Assembly (NCBI RefSeq): GCF_900626075.1
Contig: NZ_UYZY01000006.1
Span: forward strand, 124,001-188,000
Direction of reading: 5' to 3'
Source of the DNA: Clostridium transplantifaecale
GTDB lineage: Bacteria; Bacillota; Clostridia; Lachnospirales; Lachnospiraceae
DNA: 64,000 nt
Shown: piece by piece, positions 1 through 9,722 of the stretch
How positions within the stretch are numbered: position 1 is the first letter of the stretch
Layout of the letters: each line of letters opens with the position of its first letter
Made by a program: the position numbers and the translations under genes
Notes under the pieces: model-generated
Told to the model about the DNA's origin: nothing
Databases searched by the model: none
The model's input: the letters and a program-made list of their open reading frames with translations, nothing else

Positions 1-74
1 CGGCGCCAGTTAGATATCTTTCATTATACATCTTTCGACATTAGTTACATCACCTGATTTGCGCTGTTTGTAAC

Positions 75-1292
75 TTACAGATTATCCACACTGCTATACA
101 TAGTAAGCATCGGTGTAAACACGGCTGCAATAATAGCAATTACAATAAACGCCATAAACACGATAACAAGCGGTTCCAATGCGGCAGCAGCCTGCTCGGT
201 TGCGGCTGTCACCTCTTCCTCATAATACTCCGCCACCTTATCAAGCATGGTATCCAGTCCGCCTGTCTCTTCGCCGATTCCCACCATGTGATATACCATG
301 GAAGGAAAGACACCGCTCTCGCGAAGAGGCACCGAGAGCTGGATTCCGCGCGAGACCTGTTCTTTGGCATCGCTGACCGCCAGGCGGTACACGGTATTGT
401 CCATTGTTTTCGCCGTGATTTCCAGGGCGTCGATGATTGGCACGCCTGCACTGAGTAAGGTGCTTAAGTTTCTGGAAAACTGGGCGCAAGCCGTCTTCTT
501 TTTCAGCTTTCCGACCAGAGGGATTCTGAGCACCAGATTGGAGTAGACATAATCGCCGCTCTCAGTGCTTCCGTATGCCCTCAGTCCCATGACCACAGCA
601 AAAATACCTATCATTATAATATACCAGTAGCTGGTCACAAAATCACTCATTCCCACAACCACCCTTGTAATCGCAGGCAGCTCGGCATCCATATCCGCAA
701 ACATCGCGGAGTACATAGGAACGATATAGACCAGCATGACGATAATGACAATCAGCGCCACTATCGACAGAATAATCGGGTAAATCATTGCTTTTTTAAT
801 GATATTGTTAAGTTTTGCCGTCTTCTCATAGTGGGAGGCCATCCTCTCAAAGGACAGGGACAGTTTTCCCGCTTCCTCTCCGGCCTGTACCAGGTTGACG
901 AACATTGGAGGAAATACTTTTTCGTGATGCCGCATGCTCCCGGCCAGTGTGTCTCCCTTTTCCACGGAGGCCCTGGTTTCACGGATTGCTTCTTTGAGCA
1001 GTTTGTTGACCGTCTGCTCCTCCAGCATCTCCATCGCACGCACAATGCTGATGCCGGATTCGGTCAGTGTGACAAACTGGCGGCAGAAGATGCTCATATC
1101 CCTGGGTTTTACACCCGGATTTAAAAACGGCAGTTCAAACTCTTTATCCCAGATGCTGGGAGGGTCGATAGAGATAACCGTATTTCCGTCGTTCTTTAAG
1201 ACCGCCATTGCGTGGGGCCTGTCAGACGCAGTGATGTTTCCTCTCTTTTCCTTTCCTGCCGGGGTAATAACATGGTAACGGTAATTCGCCAT
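75..1292 (-). CDS. pilC: Type IV pilus inner-membrane platform protein PilC (type II secretion F family)
   Basis: 405 residues, the usual length of the PilC/GspF family. This polytopic protein is the inner-membrane platform on which the PilB and PilT motors act to add or remove pilin subunits. Two copies of the F domain are visible: residues about 65-190 and about 265-390, each followed by hydrophobic segments (about 165-195, 215-240 and 370-400). The motif FCRQFVTLTESGISIVRAME opens the first copy and the related FSRNLSTLLSAGVPIIDALE opens the second. The start has a clear Shine-Dalgarno (taaggaggcgctga) before ATG. It is the third gene of pilB-pilT-pilC, 11 bases after pilT. The prepilin genes normally follow and would lie beyond the left window edge. 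Family assignment is firm; whether this cell makes pili or only a competence pseudopilus is not shown. Confidence 0.95.
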   Translation of the reverse strand: MANYRYHVITPAGKEKRGNITASDRPHAMAVLKNDGNTVISIDPPSIWDKEFELPFLNPGVKPRDMSIFCRQFVTLTESGISIVRAMEMLEEQTVNKLLKEAIRETRASVEKGDTLAGSMRHHEKVFPPMFVNLVQAGEEAGKLSLSFERMASHYEKTAKLNNIIKKAMIYPIILSIVALIVIIVMLVYIVPMYSAMFADMDAELPAITRVVVGMSDFVTSYWYIIMIGIFAVVMGLRAYGSTESGDYVYSNLVLRIPLVGKLKKKTACAQFSRNLSTLLSAGVPIIDALEITAKTMDNTVYRLAVSDAKEQVSRGIQLSVPLRESGVFPSMVYHMVGIGEETGGLDTMLDKVAEYYEEEVTAATEQAAAALEPLVIVFMAFIVIAIIAAVFTPMLTMYSSVDNL

Positions 1293-1303
1293 TCAGCGCC
1301 TCC

Positions 1304-2362
1304 TTAGTATAACAGGCGTTTTTCCATAGACGCCGGATCCACCGCGTAATCGACCAGCATCTTGCGGCTGATGATACCGGCGCGGTATTTCTCCAGGAGA
1401 GCGTCGTCCATCGTGATCATGCCGGATTTGCGGTTTGTCTGGATGATGCTTGGAATCTGATACGTCTTACCGTCCCGGATCAGGCTCCTGACCGCCGTAT
1501 TCACATGCATGACTTCGAATACACCGGTTCGGCCGCTTCCATCTGATTTTGGCAGCAGCCTCTGGGAAATAACGGCTTCCATGACCATAGAGAGCTGCAC
1601 CCTGATCTGGTCCTTCTGATCCGCCGGAAACACATCGATGATTCGGTCTATCGTCGATGCCGCGCCGATGGTATGCAGGGTGGAAAATACGAGATGCCCC
1701 GTCTCAGCGGCCGTAATAGCCGTGCTGATTGTCTCCAGATCCCTCATCTCTCCTACCAGAATCACGTCCGGATCCTCCCTGAGGGCCGCACGAAGCGCCG
1801 CCGCATAACTTCTTGTATCCAGGCCGATCTCCCTCTGGTTCACCAGTGATTTACTGTGGCGGTACAGATACTCGATCGGGTCTTCTAATGTGATAATGTG
1901 ATTTCTTCTGGTCTCGTTGATCCGCTGGATAATCGAAGCCAGGGTTGTGGATTTTCCGCTTCCGGTAGGGCCTGTTACGAGAACCAGCCCGCTGTTTTTC
2001 TGATACAAATCAATGACGGACTGCGGTAGTCCCAATGACTCCGGGGACGGAACCTCGGTGCTCACGAGACGGAATGCCGCCGCCGTAGTGCCTCTCTGTC
2101 GGAACGCATTGACACGGAAACGTCCCAGCGCCGGAATTCCAAAGGAGAAATCCACCTCTCCTTTTTCTTCAAATATATTCTTCTGCCTCTCCCCCATGAT
2201 GCTCTCGACAAGGGCCTGTGTATCGTTCCCCATAAGCCTGGGATACCCCTCCATCGCAATCAGCGCGCCGTTGACGCGGACCTGGGGAGGCACTCCTACC
2301 GTTATGTGAAGGTCGGAGGCTTCCAGCTTTTTCGCCTCGCCTAAAAGTTCTGTTAAATCCAT
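1304..2362 (-). CDS. pilT: Type IV pilus retraction ATPase PilT
   Basis: 352 residues, typical of PilT. It is a hexameric secretion-type ATPase that depolymerises the pilus and drives retraction and twitching. The N-terminal PAS-like part (residues 1-100, with the ASDLHITVGVPP motif characteristic of PilT) is followed by the RecA-like ATPase. Walker A is GPTGSGKST near residue 134; the Asp box and Walker B (DPDVILVGEMRD) and the His box (GHLVFSTLHT) follow. The AIRNLIRE-like C-terminal motif appears as AVRSLIRDGK. The start codon follows gaggagg, which overlaps the end of pilB, so translation is probably coupled. A dedicated retraction ATPase argues for true dynamic type IV pili rather than only a Com pseudopilus, which usually lacks PilT. 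Confidence 0.96.
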   Translation of the reverse strand: MDLTELLGEAKKLEASDLHITVGVPPQVRVNGALIAMEGYPRLMGNDTQALVESIMGERQKNIFEEKGEVDFSFGIPALGRFRVNAFRQRGTTAAAFRLVSTEVPSPESLGLPQSVIDLYQKNSGLVLVTGPTGSGKSTTLASIIQRINETRRNHIITLEDPIEYLYRHSKSLVNQREIGLDTRSYAAALRAALREDPDVILVGEMRDLETISTAITAAETGHLVFSTLHTIGAASTIDRIIDVFPADQKDQIRVQLSMVMEAVISQRLLPKSDGSGRTGVFEVMHVNTAVRSLIRDGKTYQIPSIIQTNRKSGMITMDDALLEKYRAGIISRKMLVDYAVDPASMEKRLLY

Positions 2363-2365
2363 CGG

Positions 2366-4063
2366 TTAGTCCTCCTCGCTGGCAATCTTCTTCATCTCGT
2401 CAATCGAAGTGACACCCTCTTTTACAAGGCGCACCGCGCTTCCTCTCAGAGTAACCATACCTTCCCGCTGTGCAATCTCTTTTATCTTCGAGGATGGCTG
2501 CATCTTGGTAATCGCCCACCTCAGTTCCGGTGTGACAGGCATCATCTCATAGACGGCGGTTCTGCCAAAGTATCCGGTCTGACTGCAAAGCTGGCATCCC
2601 ACCGGATCATAAACCGTCAGCGGTTCGTCTATGCCCACTCCCAGTTTTTCCTTCTCCTCCGGGGTTGCTTCCCTGCCTCTCTTACAGCGGCAGAGTTTCC
2701 TCACAAGACGCTGTGCCACAACACCCACCAGGGCGTCCGCAATCAGGTATGGTTCAATTCCCATATTCAGCATCCTGGCGATACTGGCCGATGTGCTGTT
2801 GGTATGTAATGTACTGGCCACCAGATGGCCGGTAATGGATGCCTGCACCGCGATTTCCGCAGTCTCGGGATCTCGTATCTCTCCTATCATGATGATATCA
2901 GGATCCTGACGGAGGATAGAACGGAGCGCCGACGCAAATGTCATATCCGCCTTCGGGTTTACCTGTATCTGGTTTACACCGTCGATATTAGCCTCGACCG
3001 GATCTTCTACCGTGACAATGTTCACGGTCTCATTGTTCAGCTCGCTGAGGGCTGTATACAGGGTCGTGGATTTACCGCTTCCCGTAGGGCCCGTTACGAG
3101 GATAATTCCATGCGGATGTGCCAGCATCTGGTCGAAACGCCTCATATCCTCATCGTTTAACCCAAGTTCCTTCTTATCCCTTGTCAGGCTCTCCTTGTTG
3201 GTAAGCCTCATTACGATCTTCTCGCCGTAAACGGTGGGAAGCGAAGAAACACGGACATCATACTCCACGTGGTCGATATCCAGCGTGGTTCTGCCGTCCT
3301 GCGGTTTTCTCTTTTCCGAAATGTCCATGCCGGATATGATCTTGAGCCTGGCAATGATTGCCGTATAAATCGACAAATCGTAGCTCATAGCCTCCACCAG
3401 GTTTCCGTCGATTCTGAAACGGATCCTGATTCCTTCCCTCATCGGCTCAAAGTGGATATCACTGGCTCTCTGTCGCACGGCCTGCTCGACGATAGAACGC
3501 ACCATCACAACAATCGGTGATGATTCGGTCAGGGAAGCTTCGCCTCTGGCGGCATCCCGGGCGGCGTCATCTCTTCCCTGCTCCTTCTTATACTGATCCG
3601 CAACCGCGATGACCGACTGACGCCCAAAATACCGGTCAATCTGAAATGCTATCTGGCTGCTGGTACTGAGAACAGGAATCACTTTAAAGTTGGTAATAAT
3701 GGCAATGTCGTCGATGGCCATAAAATCCATAGGATCCGACATAGCAACGCGAAGCATATTCGGGTTGTCTTTGTCGAAGCCAATCGGGATCAGATTATAT
3801 TTCTTAGCAATCGTCTCGTTAATTGTATAGACTGCGGCCTCATCCAGTTTCATATTGCGCAGTTCCACATATTCAATATGGAGCTGATCGCAGAGTATCT
3901 TTACAATAGCAAGCTCTGAAACAAAACCCATGCTGATCAGCGTCTCGCCCAGTTTCGTCCCGCGAAGCCGCTGCTCCTTCAGCGCCCGCATCAGTTGTTC
4001 TTCTGTAATAAGGCCTTTTTGAACTAATAAATCTCCAAGGCGAATTCTTTTATTTGCAGCCAC
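2366..4063 (-). CDS. pilB: Type IV pilus assembly ATPase PilB (GspE family)
   Basis: I place the start at GTG 4063 (VAANKRIRLGDLLVQKG) rather than further upstream, because ggaggt lies 6 bases before it and the residues upstream (4064-4195) look non-native. This gives 565 residues, normal for PilB. It powers pilus extension. Visible parts: MshEN/T2SSE N-domain (about residues 5-150, repeating GDLLVQKGLITEEQL and GETLISMGFVSE), then the ATPase with Walker A GPTGSGKSTT near residue 325, Walker B DPDIIMIGEIRD, His box ASTLHTN, and a zinc-binding tetracysteine (CRC, later CQLC, near residues 457-490). MshEN domains often bind cyclic di-GMP, so activity may respond to that messenger; this is inference. 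First gene of the pil operon. Confidence 0.95.
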   Translation of the reverse strand: MAANKRIRLGDLLVQKGLITEEQLMRALKEQRLRGTKLGETLISMGFVSELAIVKILCDQLHIEYVELRNMKLDEAAVYTINETIAKKYNLIPIGFDKDNPNMLRVAMSDPMDFMAIDDIAIITNFKVIPVLSTSSQIAFQIDRYFGRQSVIAVADQYKKEQGRDDAARDAARGEASLTESSPIVVMVRSIVEQAVRQRASDIHFEPMREGIRIRFRIDGNLVEAMSYDLSIYTAIIARLKIISGMDISEKRKPQDGRTTLDIDHVEYDVRVSSLPTVYGEKIVMRLTNKESLTRDKKELGLNDEDMRRFDQMLAHPHGIILVTGPTGSGKSTTLYTALSELNNETVNIVTVEDPVEANIDGVNQIQVNPKADMTFASALRSILRQDPDIIMIGEIRDPETAEIAVQASITGHLVASTLHTNSTSASIARMLNMGIEPYLIADALVGVVAQRLVRKLCRCKRGREATPEEKEKLGVGIDEPLTVYDPVGCQLCSQTGYFGRTAVYEMMPVTPELRWAITKMQPSSKIKEIAQREGMVTLRGSAVRLVKEGVTSIDEMKKIASEED

Positions 4064-4198
4064 GTTCTTACCTCCGTCCCGCCATGATATCCAGGGCCGC
4101 TTCCCCCTGCGCGTACAGTTCATCTTCAAAAGTGCGCTTCTCCGCCTGCGATGGACCGCTATGAAGTCATGCCGCCTTTTCGCGCAAAGGCGCATCCT

Positions 4199-4240
4199 GC
4201 CCGGAGGGCTTTTTATATCTTAGGAAACTCCTATGGTATA
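4199..4240. repeat. Dispersed repeat B, copy 1 (imperfect hairpin)
   Basis: The core GCCCGGAGGGCTTTTTA is shared exactly with a second copy at 9638 and is followed in both by a hairpin-forming A/T-rich stretch. Here the stem is imperfect (TAGGA and TCCTA arms around a three-base loop). On the minus strand it sits in the leader of pilB. See copy 2. Confidence 0.6.
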
Positions 4241-4270
4241 AAAAAACTTTACTTGTTATGCAAGTAAAGT
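4240..4270 (-). terminator. Intrinsic terminator upstream of pilB
   Basis: Perfect 10-base stem (ACTTTACTTG, loop of five, CAAGTAAAGT; arms 4246-4255 and 4261-4270) followed on the minus strand by seven T. It lies between glpK and pilB. It either ends transcription coming from the glp side or acts as an attenuator in the pil leader; the space left between it and pilB (about 175 bases) is occupied mostly by repeat B and I see no strong promoter in it. Confidence 0.7.
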
Positions 4271-4564
4271 CTGGTGTCATGTCAGGCGCCTGTGCCAATC
4301 GTTTTTAGGCCTGTATCGTTCCATTTTTTCACTGCCTGATTCTATTTAATCTATTGTTTATAAAATACCATATTTCCATTAAAAAGTCCACCGTTGCCCC
4401 CGCCAAAAAGTAAATAAATCTTCAGAAATATTCATAAATTTGACAGTTTTTACCTATTTTGTGACTTTTTTACATATTCTGCGTTTGTCTTCCAGATGCG
4501 GACAGGACGGCCGTTATGTCCGGCCGTCCTGTATATTTCCCATCAATTCATTTGTCTTTCGATA
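4271..4564. other. Intergenic region between glpK and the pil operon
   Basis: About 300 A/T-rich bases with no credible gene. It holds a 12-base perfect hairpin just after glpK (4502-4532, listed separately) and a palindrome CAGGCGCCTG near 4285. The pil promoter is presumably here on the minus strand, but no hexamer pair stands out. I looked for cyclic di-GMP riboswitch motifs, since pil operons in clostridia can carry them, and could not support one. Confidence 0.4.
4502..4532 (-). terminator. Strong hairpin after glpK
   Basis: Arms ACAGGACGGCCG (4502-4513) and CGGCCGTCCTGT (4521-4532) pair over 12 bases with a seven-base loop. It starts 33 bases after the glpK stop. There is no T run on the minus strand, so it may be a terminator of the non-classical kind or an mRNA 3' end stabiliser. 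Confidence 0.55.
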
Positions 4565-6672
<2,108 letters not shown>

Positions 6673-6764
6673 CCCGTCTCCCCCGTCTTCTTTATCTTCT
6701 GCCTGCCCTGCCTCAAAGCATGGCACGGAAACCCTATGTACCATCAGCTATTCAAAGAAAAGAG

Positions 6765-6791
6765 CACTGTAATCGGCAGTGATGCGCACTG
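6765..6791 (-). promoter_or_regulatory. Possible alternative hairpins in the glpPK leader
   Basis: In the transcript three 5-base blocks occur in the order CAGTG (6787-6791), CACTG (6777-6781), CAGTG (6765-6769). The middle block can pair with either neighbour, so two hairpins exclude each other. The downstream one is followed by CTCTTTTCTTT, resembling a weak terminator. This is the layout of an antiterminator/terminator switch, but the stems are only five pairs. Confidence 0.35.
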
Positions 6792-6830
6792 TCAATAACC
6801 GGCTCCTTTCTCCTGGTAATATTCAATTTC

Positions 6831-6859
6831 ACTCTAGCATATCGCTATGGCTTTGTCAA
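6831..6859 (-). promoter_or_regulatory. Putative promoter of glpP-glpK
   Basis: TTGACA (6854-6859) and TAGAGT (6831-6836) with 17-base spacing on the minus strand, about 160 bases ahead of glpP. The -35 is perfect and the -10 moderate. Confidence 0.55.
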
Positions 6860-6887
6860 TAAAGAGACCAGGCAGTTGATTATGGAT

Positions 6888-7210
6888 TTAGTTGAGAAAT
6901 GAGGACGCCGCCTTCAGGCCAGGGGCCGGGGTGGTGAGGGGGATCGATGAGTCTTTCGTCCCGGGCGTCAGGTGATCGTGGGCGGGGAATACGGGCAGAA
7001 AAAGTTCCTGCGGGAAACGCTTTCGCTCGTTGGAGTACATAACGGTCACTAACCTCGAAAATACCTCGGTAAGTGCCGATGAACTCCCAGGTTCCCTCCG
7101 GAATCTTTTTCTCCCTTCTTCCCCGCAGGAAGGTTATGGCCGGGACGAAAGACTCAGCCAAGACTGCTGCCCGGCCTGCGGCGGCTGATCTGTCCTCTTT
7201 CTTCAAGAGG
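6888..7210. repeat. Long palindromic repeat A, copy 1
   Basis: A non-coding element whose two halves pair over most of its length. A 17-base perfect inverted repeat (TGAGTCTTTCGTCCCGG at 6948-6964, its complement at 7140-7156) is flanked by outer arms (6901-6930 against 7170-7197) and by an inner pair TTCCTGCGGG near 7006 with its complement near 7122. The left end TTAGTTGAGAAATGAGGACG matches the ends of copies 2 and 3. Open frames exist in it, but they encode only low-complexity Arg/Pro-rich peptides dictated by the palindrome. Confidence 0.75.
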
Positions 7211-7436
7211 GGAGGCGCTTGTCGCTGCCACTACGTTGCTCTGAATGCCTAAAAACTACATCCTGCTCACTATGAGACTGTGTAGGCTTATAATCTTAGA
7301 GTATTTATTCTGCTACTCTTTTTATGCAGACCAGGATGTCATCAGGATATCATCAGAATGTAAAAGAATCATGTCTACATAGTGGCCGCGACAATACCTC
7401 TCCCGCACTTGACGAAAGAGACAATCAGCCCCTGAA
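7211..7436. other. Spacer between repeat A copies 1 and 2
   Basis: No gene, clear promoter or strong hairpin seen. The stretch lies between two palindromic elements downstream of dctM. Confidence 0.4.
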
Positions 7437-7728
7437 GCCGGCGGACGGGGCAATAACCTTCGCTGAGTCTTCAGTCCCGCCGACAACCTGCCCGGGGAAG
7501 GAAGGAGAAAACTTTCCGAAGGGGACCTTGGAGCCCGCCGGTGCTTAGACGGCGTTCTCTGACGTCTTAGCATCCGCTGTGCGCTCCACAAGCGGAAGCG
7601 TGTCCCCGTAGGAATTTTTTCTCCTGGATTCCCCCTCACCACAACCTGCAAACCGGGACTGAAGACTCATATACACCTCCCACACCCCCGTCCGCCGTCT
7701 TACAGAGGCGTCCTCGCATCTCAACTAA
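7437..7728. repeat. Long palindromic repeat A, copy 2
   Basis: Inverted arms: CGGCGGACGGGG (7439-7450) with its complement at 7687-7698; TGAGTCTTCAGTCCCG (7464-7479) with its complement at 7654-7669; and an inner imperfect stem near 7501-7525 against 7603-7630. The right end, read on the minus strand, is nearly identical over about 43 bases to the left end of copy 3. It ends 8 bases from the dctM stop codon. The left outermost arm has diverged, so that boundary is approximate. Confidence 0.8.
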
Positions 7729-7736
7729 ATCCTCCC

Positions 7737-9020
7737 TTAATAGAGCAGATTCGGAATAAACATCGTCAGTATCGGCACATAGGTAACAATCACCAGAGCC
7801 ACCAGAAGGGCAATGATGAACGGTATACACTCTTTTACAAATGTTGTCAGTTCACATCCCGTAATAGAACAGCAGGTGAACATCATCGAACCGAACGGAG
7901 GCGTCAGCCCGCCAATCATAATATTGACGATACAGACAAGACCGAAGTGTACCAGATCCACGCCCAGGCCCTTTACTACAGGCACAAGCAGAGGAGCCAG
8001 GATAATCAATGCCGCGCCGCCCTCCAGGAACATGCCGAGGAACAGCAGAAGTACATTGATAATCATCAGCATCACATACTTGTTCTGTGTAATGCCGAGA
8101 AGCAGGCCCGTCAGCATCTGGGGAATACGCTCCCAGCTCATGTAATAGCCGAACACGTTGGCCGCAACAATGATCAGGACAACCGTGCTGGTTCCCTCGA
8201 TTGTCTCCCTGAGGACCACCGGAATGTGGGCCGGACGCAGATTCTTGTAAACCAGGGTTCCAATGATAATACAGTATAAAACAGCTACGGCTCCGGCCTC
8301 GGACGGTGTGAAAAGACCAATACGGAGACCCAGGATGATTCCGAACGGGAACAGAAGCGCCCAGATGGAGTCAATAGCCTGATGCCAGATTTCTCTGCCC
8401 GACGCCCTCTTTTCGCGGCTGGGGGCATAATGTCTTTTCTTGGAAATGAGATGTACCGTAATCATCAGGCAGATCGCCATGAAGATACCCGGCATATAGC
8501 CGGCCATGAAAATCTTACCTACCGAAACGCCCGCAATCAATGCATATACAATCAGGTTGATTCCCGGCGGAATAACCGGCGTTACGGCTGAGGATGCGGC
8601 TGTGATCGCGGCCGAGAATCCCTTGCTGTAGCCCCTCTTCTCCATCTCCGGAACCAGCATCTTACACTGCATGGCGGCATCGGCGTTGGCGGAACCGGAT
8701 ACGCCGCCCATCAGCATACTGAGCAGTACGTTAACCTGGGCAAGTCCTCCCGGAAGATGGCCCGTCAGCACATCCGCAAAGCTCATCAGCTTGGTACTGA
8801 TTCCCGCATAGTTCATAATGGAACCCGCCATTACGAAGAATGGAATTGCAAGCAATGGGAACGACTGTGTGCTGGTAATGAACTTCTGTAAAATCAGGTC
8901 GGTCGGTGAACCGGTGTTCAGCACTCCGAAATAGAAAAGTGAAGATGCAAATAATGCATATGCGATCGGAATTCCTGAGAAATACAGGATAAATACGATA
9001 AGAACCGGTAAAAATGCCAT
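7737..9020 (-). CDS. dctM: TRAP transporter large permease subunit DctM
   Basis: 427 residues, the normal size of the 12-helix TRAP large subunit that forms the sodium-driven transport channel. It is hydrophobic throughout, beginning FLPVLIVFILYFSGIPIAYA. Family motifs include IPFFVMAGSIMNYAGIS, GGLAQVNVLLSMLMGGVSGS(ANADAA) and ITAASSAVTPVIPPGINL. The start codon follows the dctQ stop directly (TAA then ATG), so the two are coupled. With dctQ and dctP it makes a complete TRAP system. The substrate is not readable from this subunit; the neighbouring glycerophosphodiesterase suggests a glycerol phosphate or a glycerophosphodiester. Confidence 0.95.
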   Translation of the reverse strand: MAFLPVLIVFILYFSGIPIAYALFASSLFYFGVLNTGSPTDLILQKFITSTQSFPLLAIPFFVMAGSIMNYAGISTKLMSFADVLTGHLPGGLAQVNVLLSMLMGGVSGSANADAAMQCKMLVPEMEKRGYSKGFSAAITAASSAVTPVIPPGINLIVYALIAGVSVGKIFMAGYMPGIFMAICLMITVHLISKKRHYAPSREKRASGREIWHQAIDSIWALLFPFGIILGLRIGLFTPSEAGAVAVLYCIIIGTLVYKNLRPAHIPVVLRETIEGTSTVVLIIVAANVFGYYMSWERIPQMLTGLLLGITQNKYVMLMIINVLLLFLGMFLEGGAALIILAPLLVPVVKGLGVDLVHFGLVCIVNIMIGGLTPPFGSMMFTCCSITGCELTTFVKECIPFIIALLVALVIVTYVPILTMFIPNLLY

Positions 9021-9521
9021 TTACTCTTCCCCCTTTCCAAATGTGCCCGTTTTCATAATCTGCTTAATGTCATTGATTAAATGCCCCACGGAGTAAACTG
9101 TGGTCAGGGCGAAACCGACAATCAGCGCCGAGCTGACCCATGCGGATGATACCCCAAGCACTGCAGTCGGTTTTATATAAGACAGGCGCACAAATACTAC
9201 GCTCAGATAAAAAAGATATCCGTTGGTAAACAGCAAAACAAGATCAACTAATATCCTTACAATATTCCTCATTGTATTCGGTAATTTATTGACAAGTATG
9301 TCAACCCCAATATGCATTCCCCTTCTGTAGCCGGCTGCCGCTCCCAGGAAAACACACCATACAAAGCAGCTTGTTGTCACTTCTTCGGTCCAGTAAAGAC
9401 CGGTTTTCATAAAATAACGTAAAAATACGTTTACAAGGACGAGACTTGTTGTGATAGTAATAAAGATGGAGGCCAATATCTCTTCAAAATGTCCCAGCAG
9501 AAACTTCACTGTTTTATTCAT
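9021..9521 (-). CDS. dctQ: TRAP transporter small permease subunit DctQ
   Basis: 166 residues with four predicted membrane helices (about 15-37, 50-70, 90-110, 125-148), as in DctQ. The conserved core is visible: RYFMKTGLYWTEEVTTSCFV, then FLGAAAGYRRGMHIGVDILV. It partners with DctM. It lies 201 bases after dctP; the gap holds an intrinsic terminator and a repeat, which probably lowers permease expression relative to the binding protein. Confidence 0.93.
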   Translation of the reverse strand: MNKTVKFLLGHFEEILASIFITITTSLVLVNVFLRYFMKTGLYWTEEVTTSCFVWCVFLGAAAGYRRGMHIGVDILVNKLPNTMRNIVRILVDLVLLFTNGYLFYLSVVFVRLSYIKPTAVLGVSSAWVSSALIVGFALTTVYSVGHLINDIKQIMKTGTFGKGEE

Positions 9522-9637
9522 ACCATTCTTCCTCTCTTTTCAGGAACGCGCGTCACCTCCCGCACCGAACCCGGGCTTCTCCGCCCGCGGCGGGCCGCTT
9601 TAGCGGCATAATTCCTCTCCCCCGCAGTGCGATCATG

Positions 9638-9682
9638 CCCGGAGGGCTTTTTAATATCATAGGAACACTTTTCTATGATATT
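9638..9682. repeat. Dispersed repeat B, copy 2 (perfect 10-base hairpin)
   Basis: Shares GCCCGGAGGGCTTTTTA with copy 1 at 4199. It is followed by AATATCATAG (9653-9662) and its exact complement (9673-9682). Weaker similarity between the copies continues outward, into the G/C-rich sequence on the other side. It lies between dctP and dctQ. Confidence 0.65.
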
Positions 9683-9709
9683 AAAAAAGGGAGGAGCCAG
9701 GCCCCTCCC
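9683..9709 (-). terminator. Intercistronic terminator between dctP and dctQ
   Basis: On the minus strand GGGAGG and CCTCCC arms enclose a short GC-rich loop and are followed by TTTTTT. It starts 14 bases after the dctP stop. A leaky terminator here would give more binding protein than permease, a common need of TRAP systems. Confidence 0.75.
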
Positions 9710-9722
9710 CTGCGCTATTCCA

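Noticed and set aside
1-74. A further pil gene at the left edge
   Set aside because: The visible 74 bases show no open frame with a ribosome site; prepilin genes may lie beyond the edge but cannot be supported.
4271-4564. Possible cyclic di-GMP riboswitch ahead of the pil operon
   Set aside because: Expected from clostridial biology, but I could not find the conserved core of either class in the sequence.
6880-7206. Open frame of 108 codons on the minus strand
   Set aside because: It lies wholly in palindromic repeat A copy 1; composition is dictated by the repeat, with no ribosome site or recognisable domain.
7322-7651. Open frames on both strands
   Set aside because: They span repeat A copy 2 and the spacer; Arg/Pro/Ser-rich translation, mirrored on the other strand, as expected from a palindrome.
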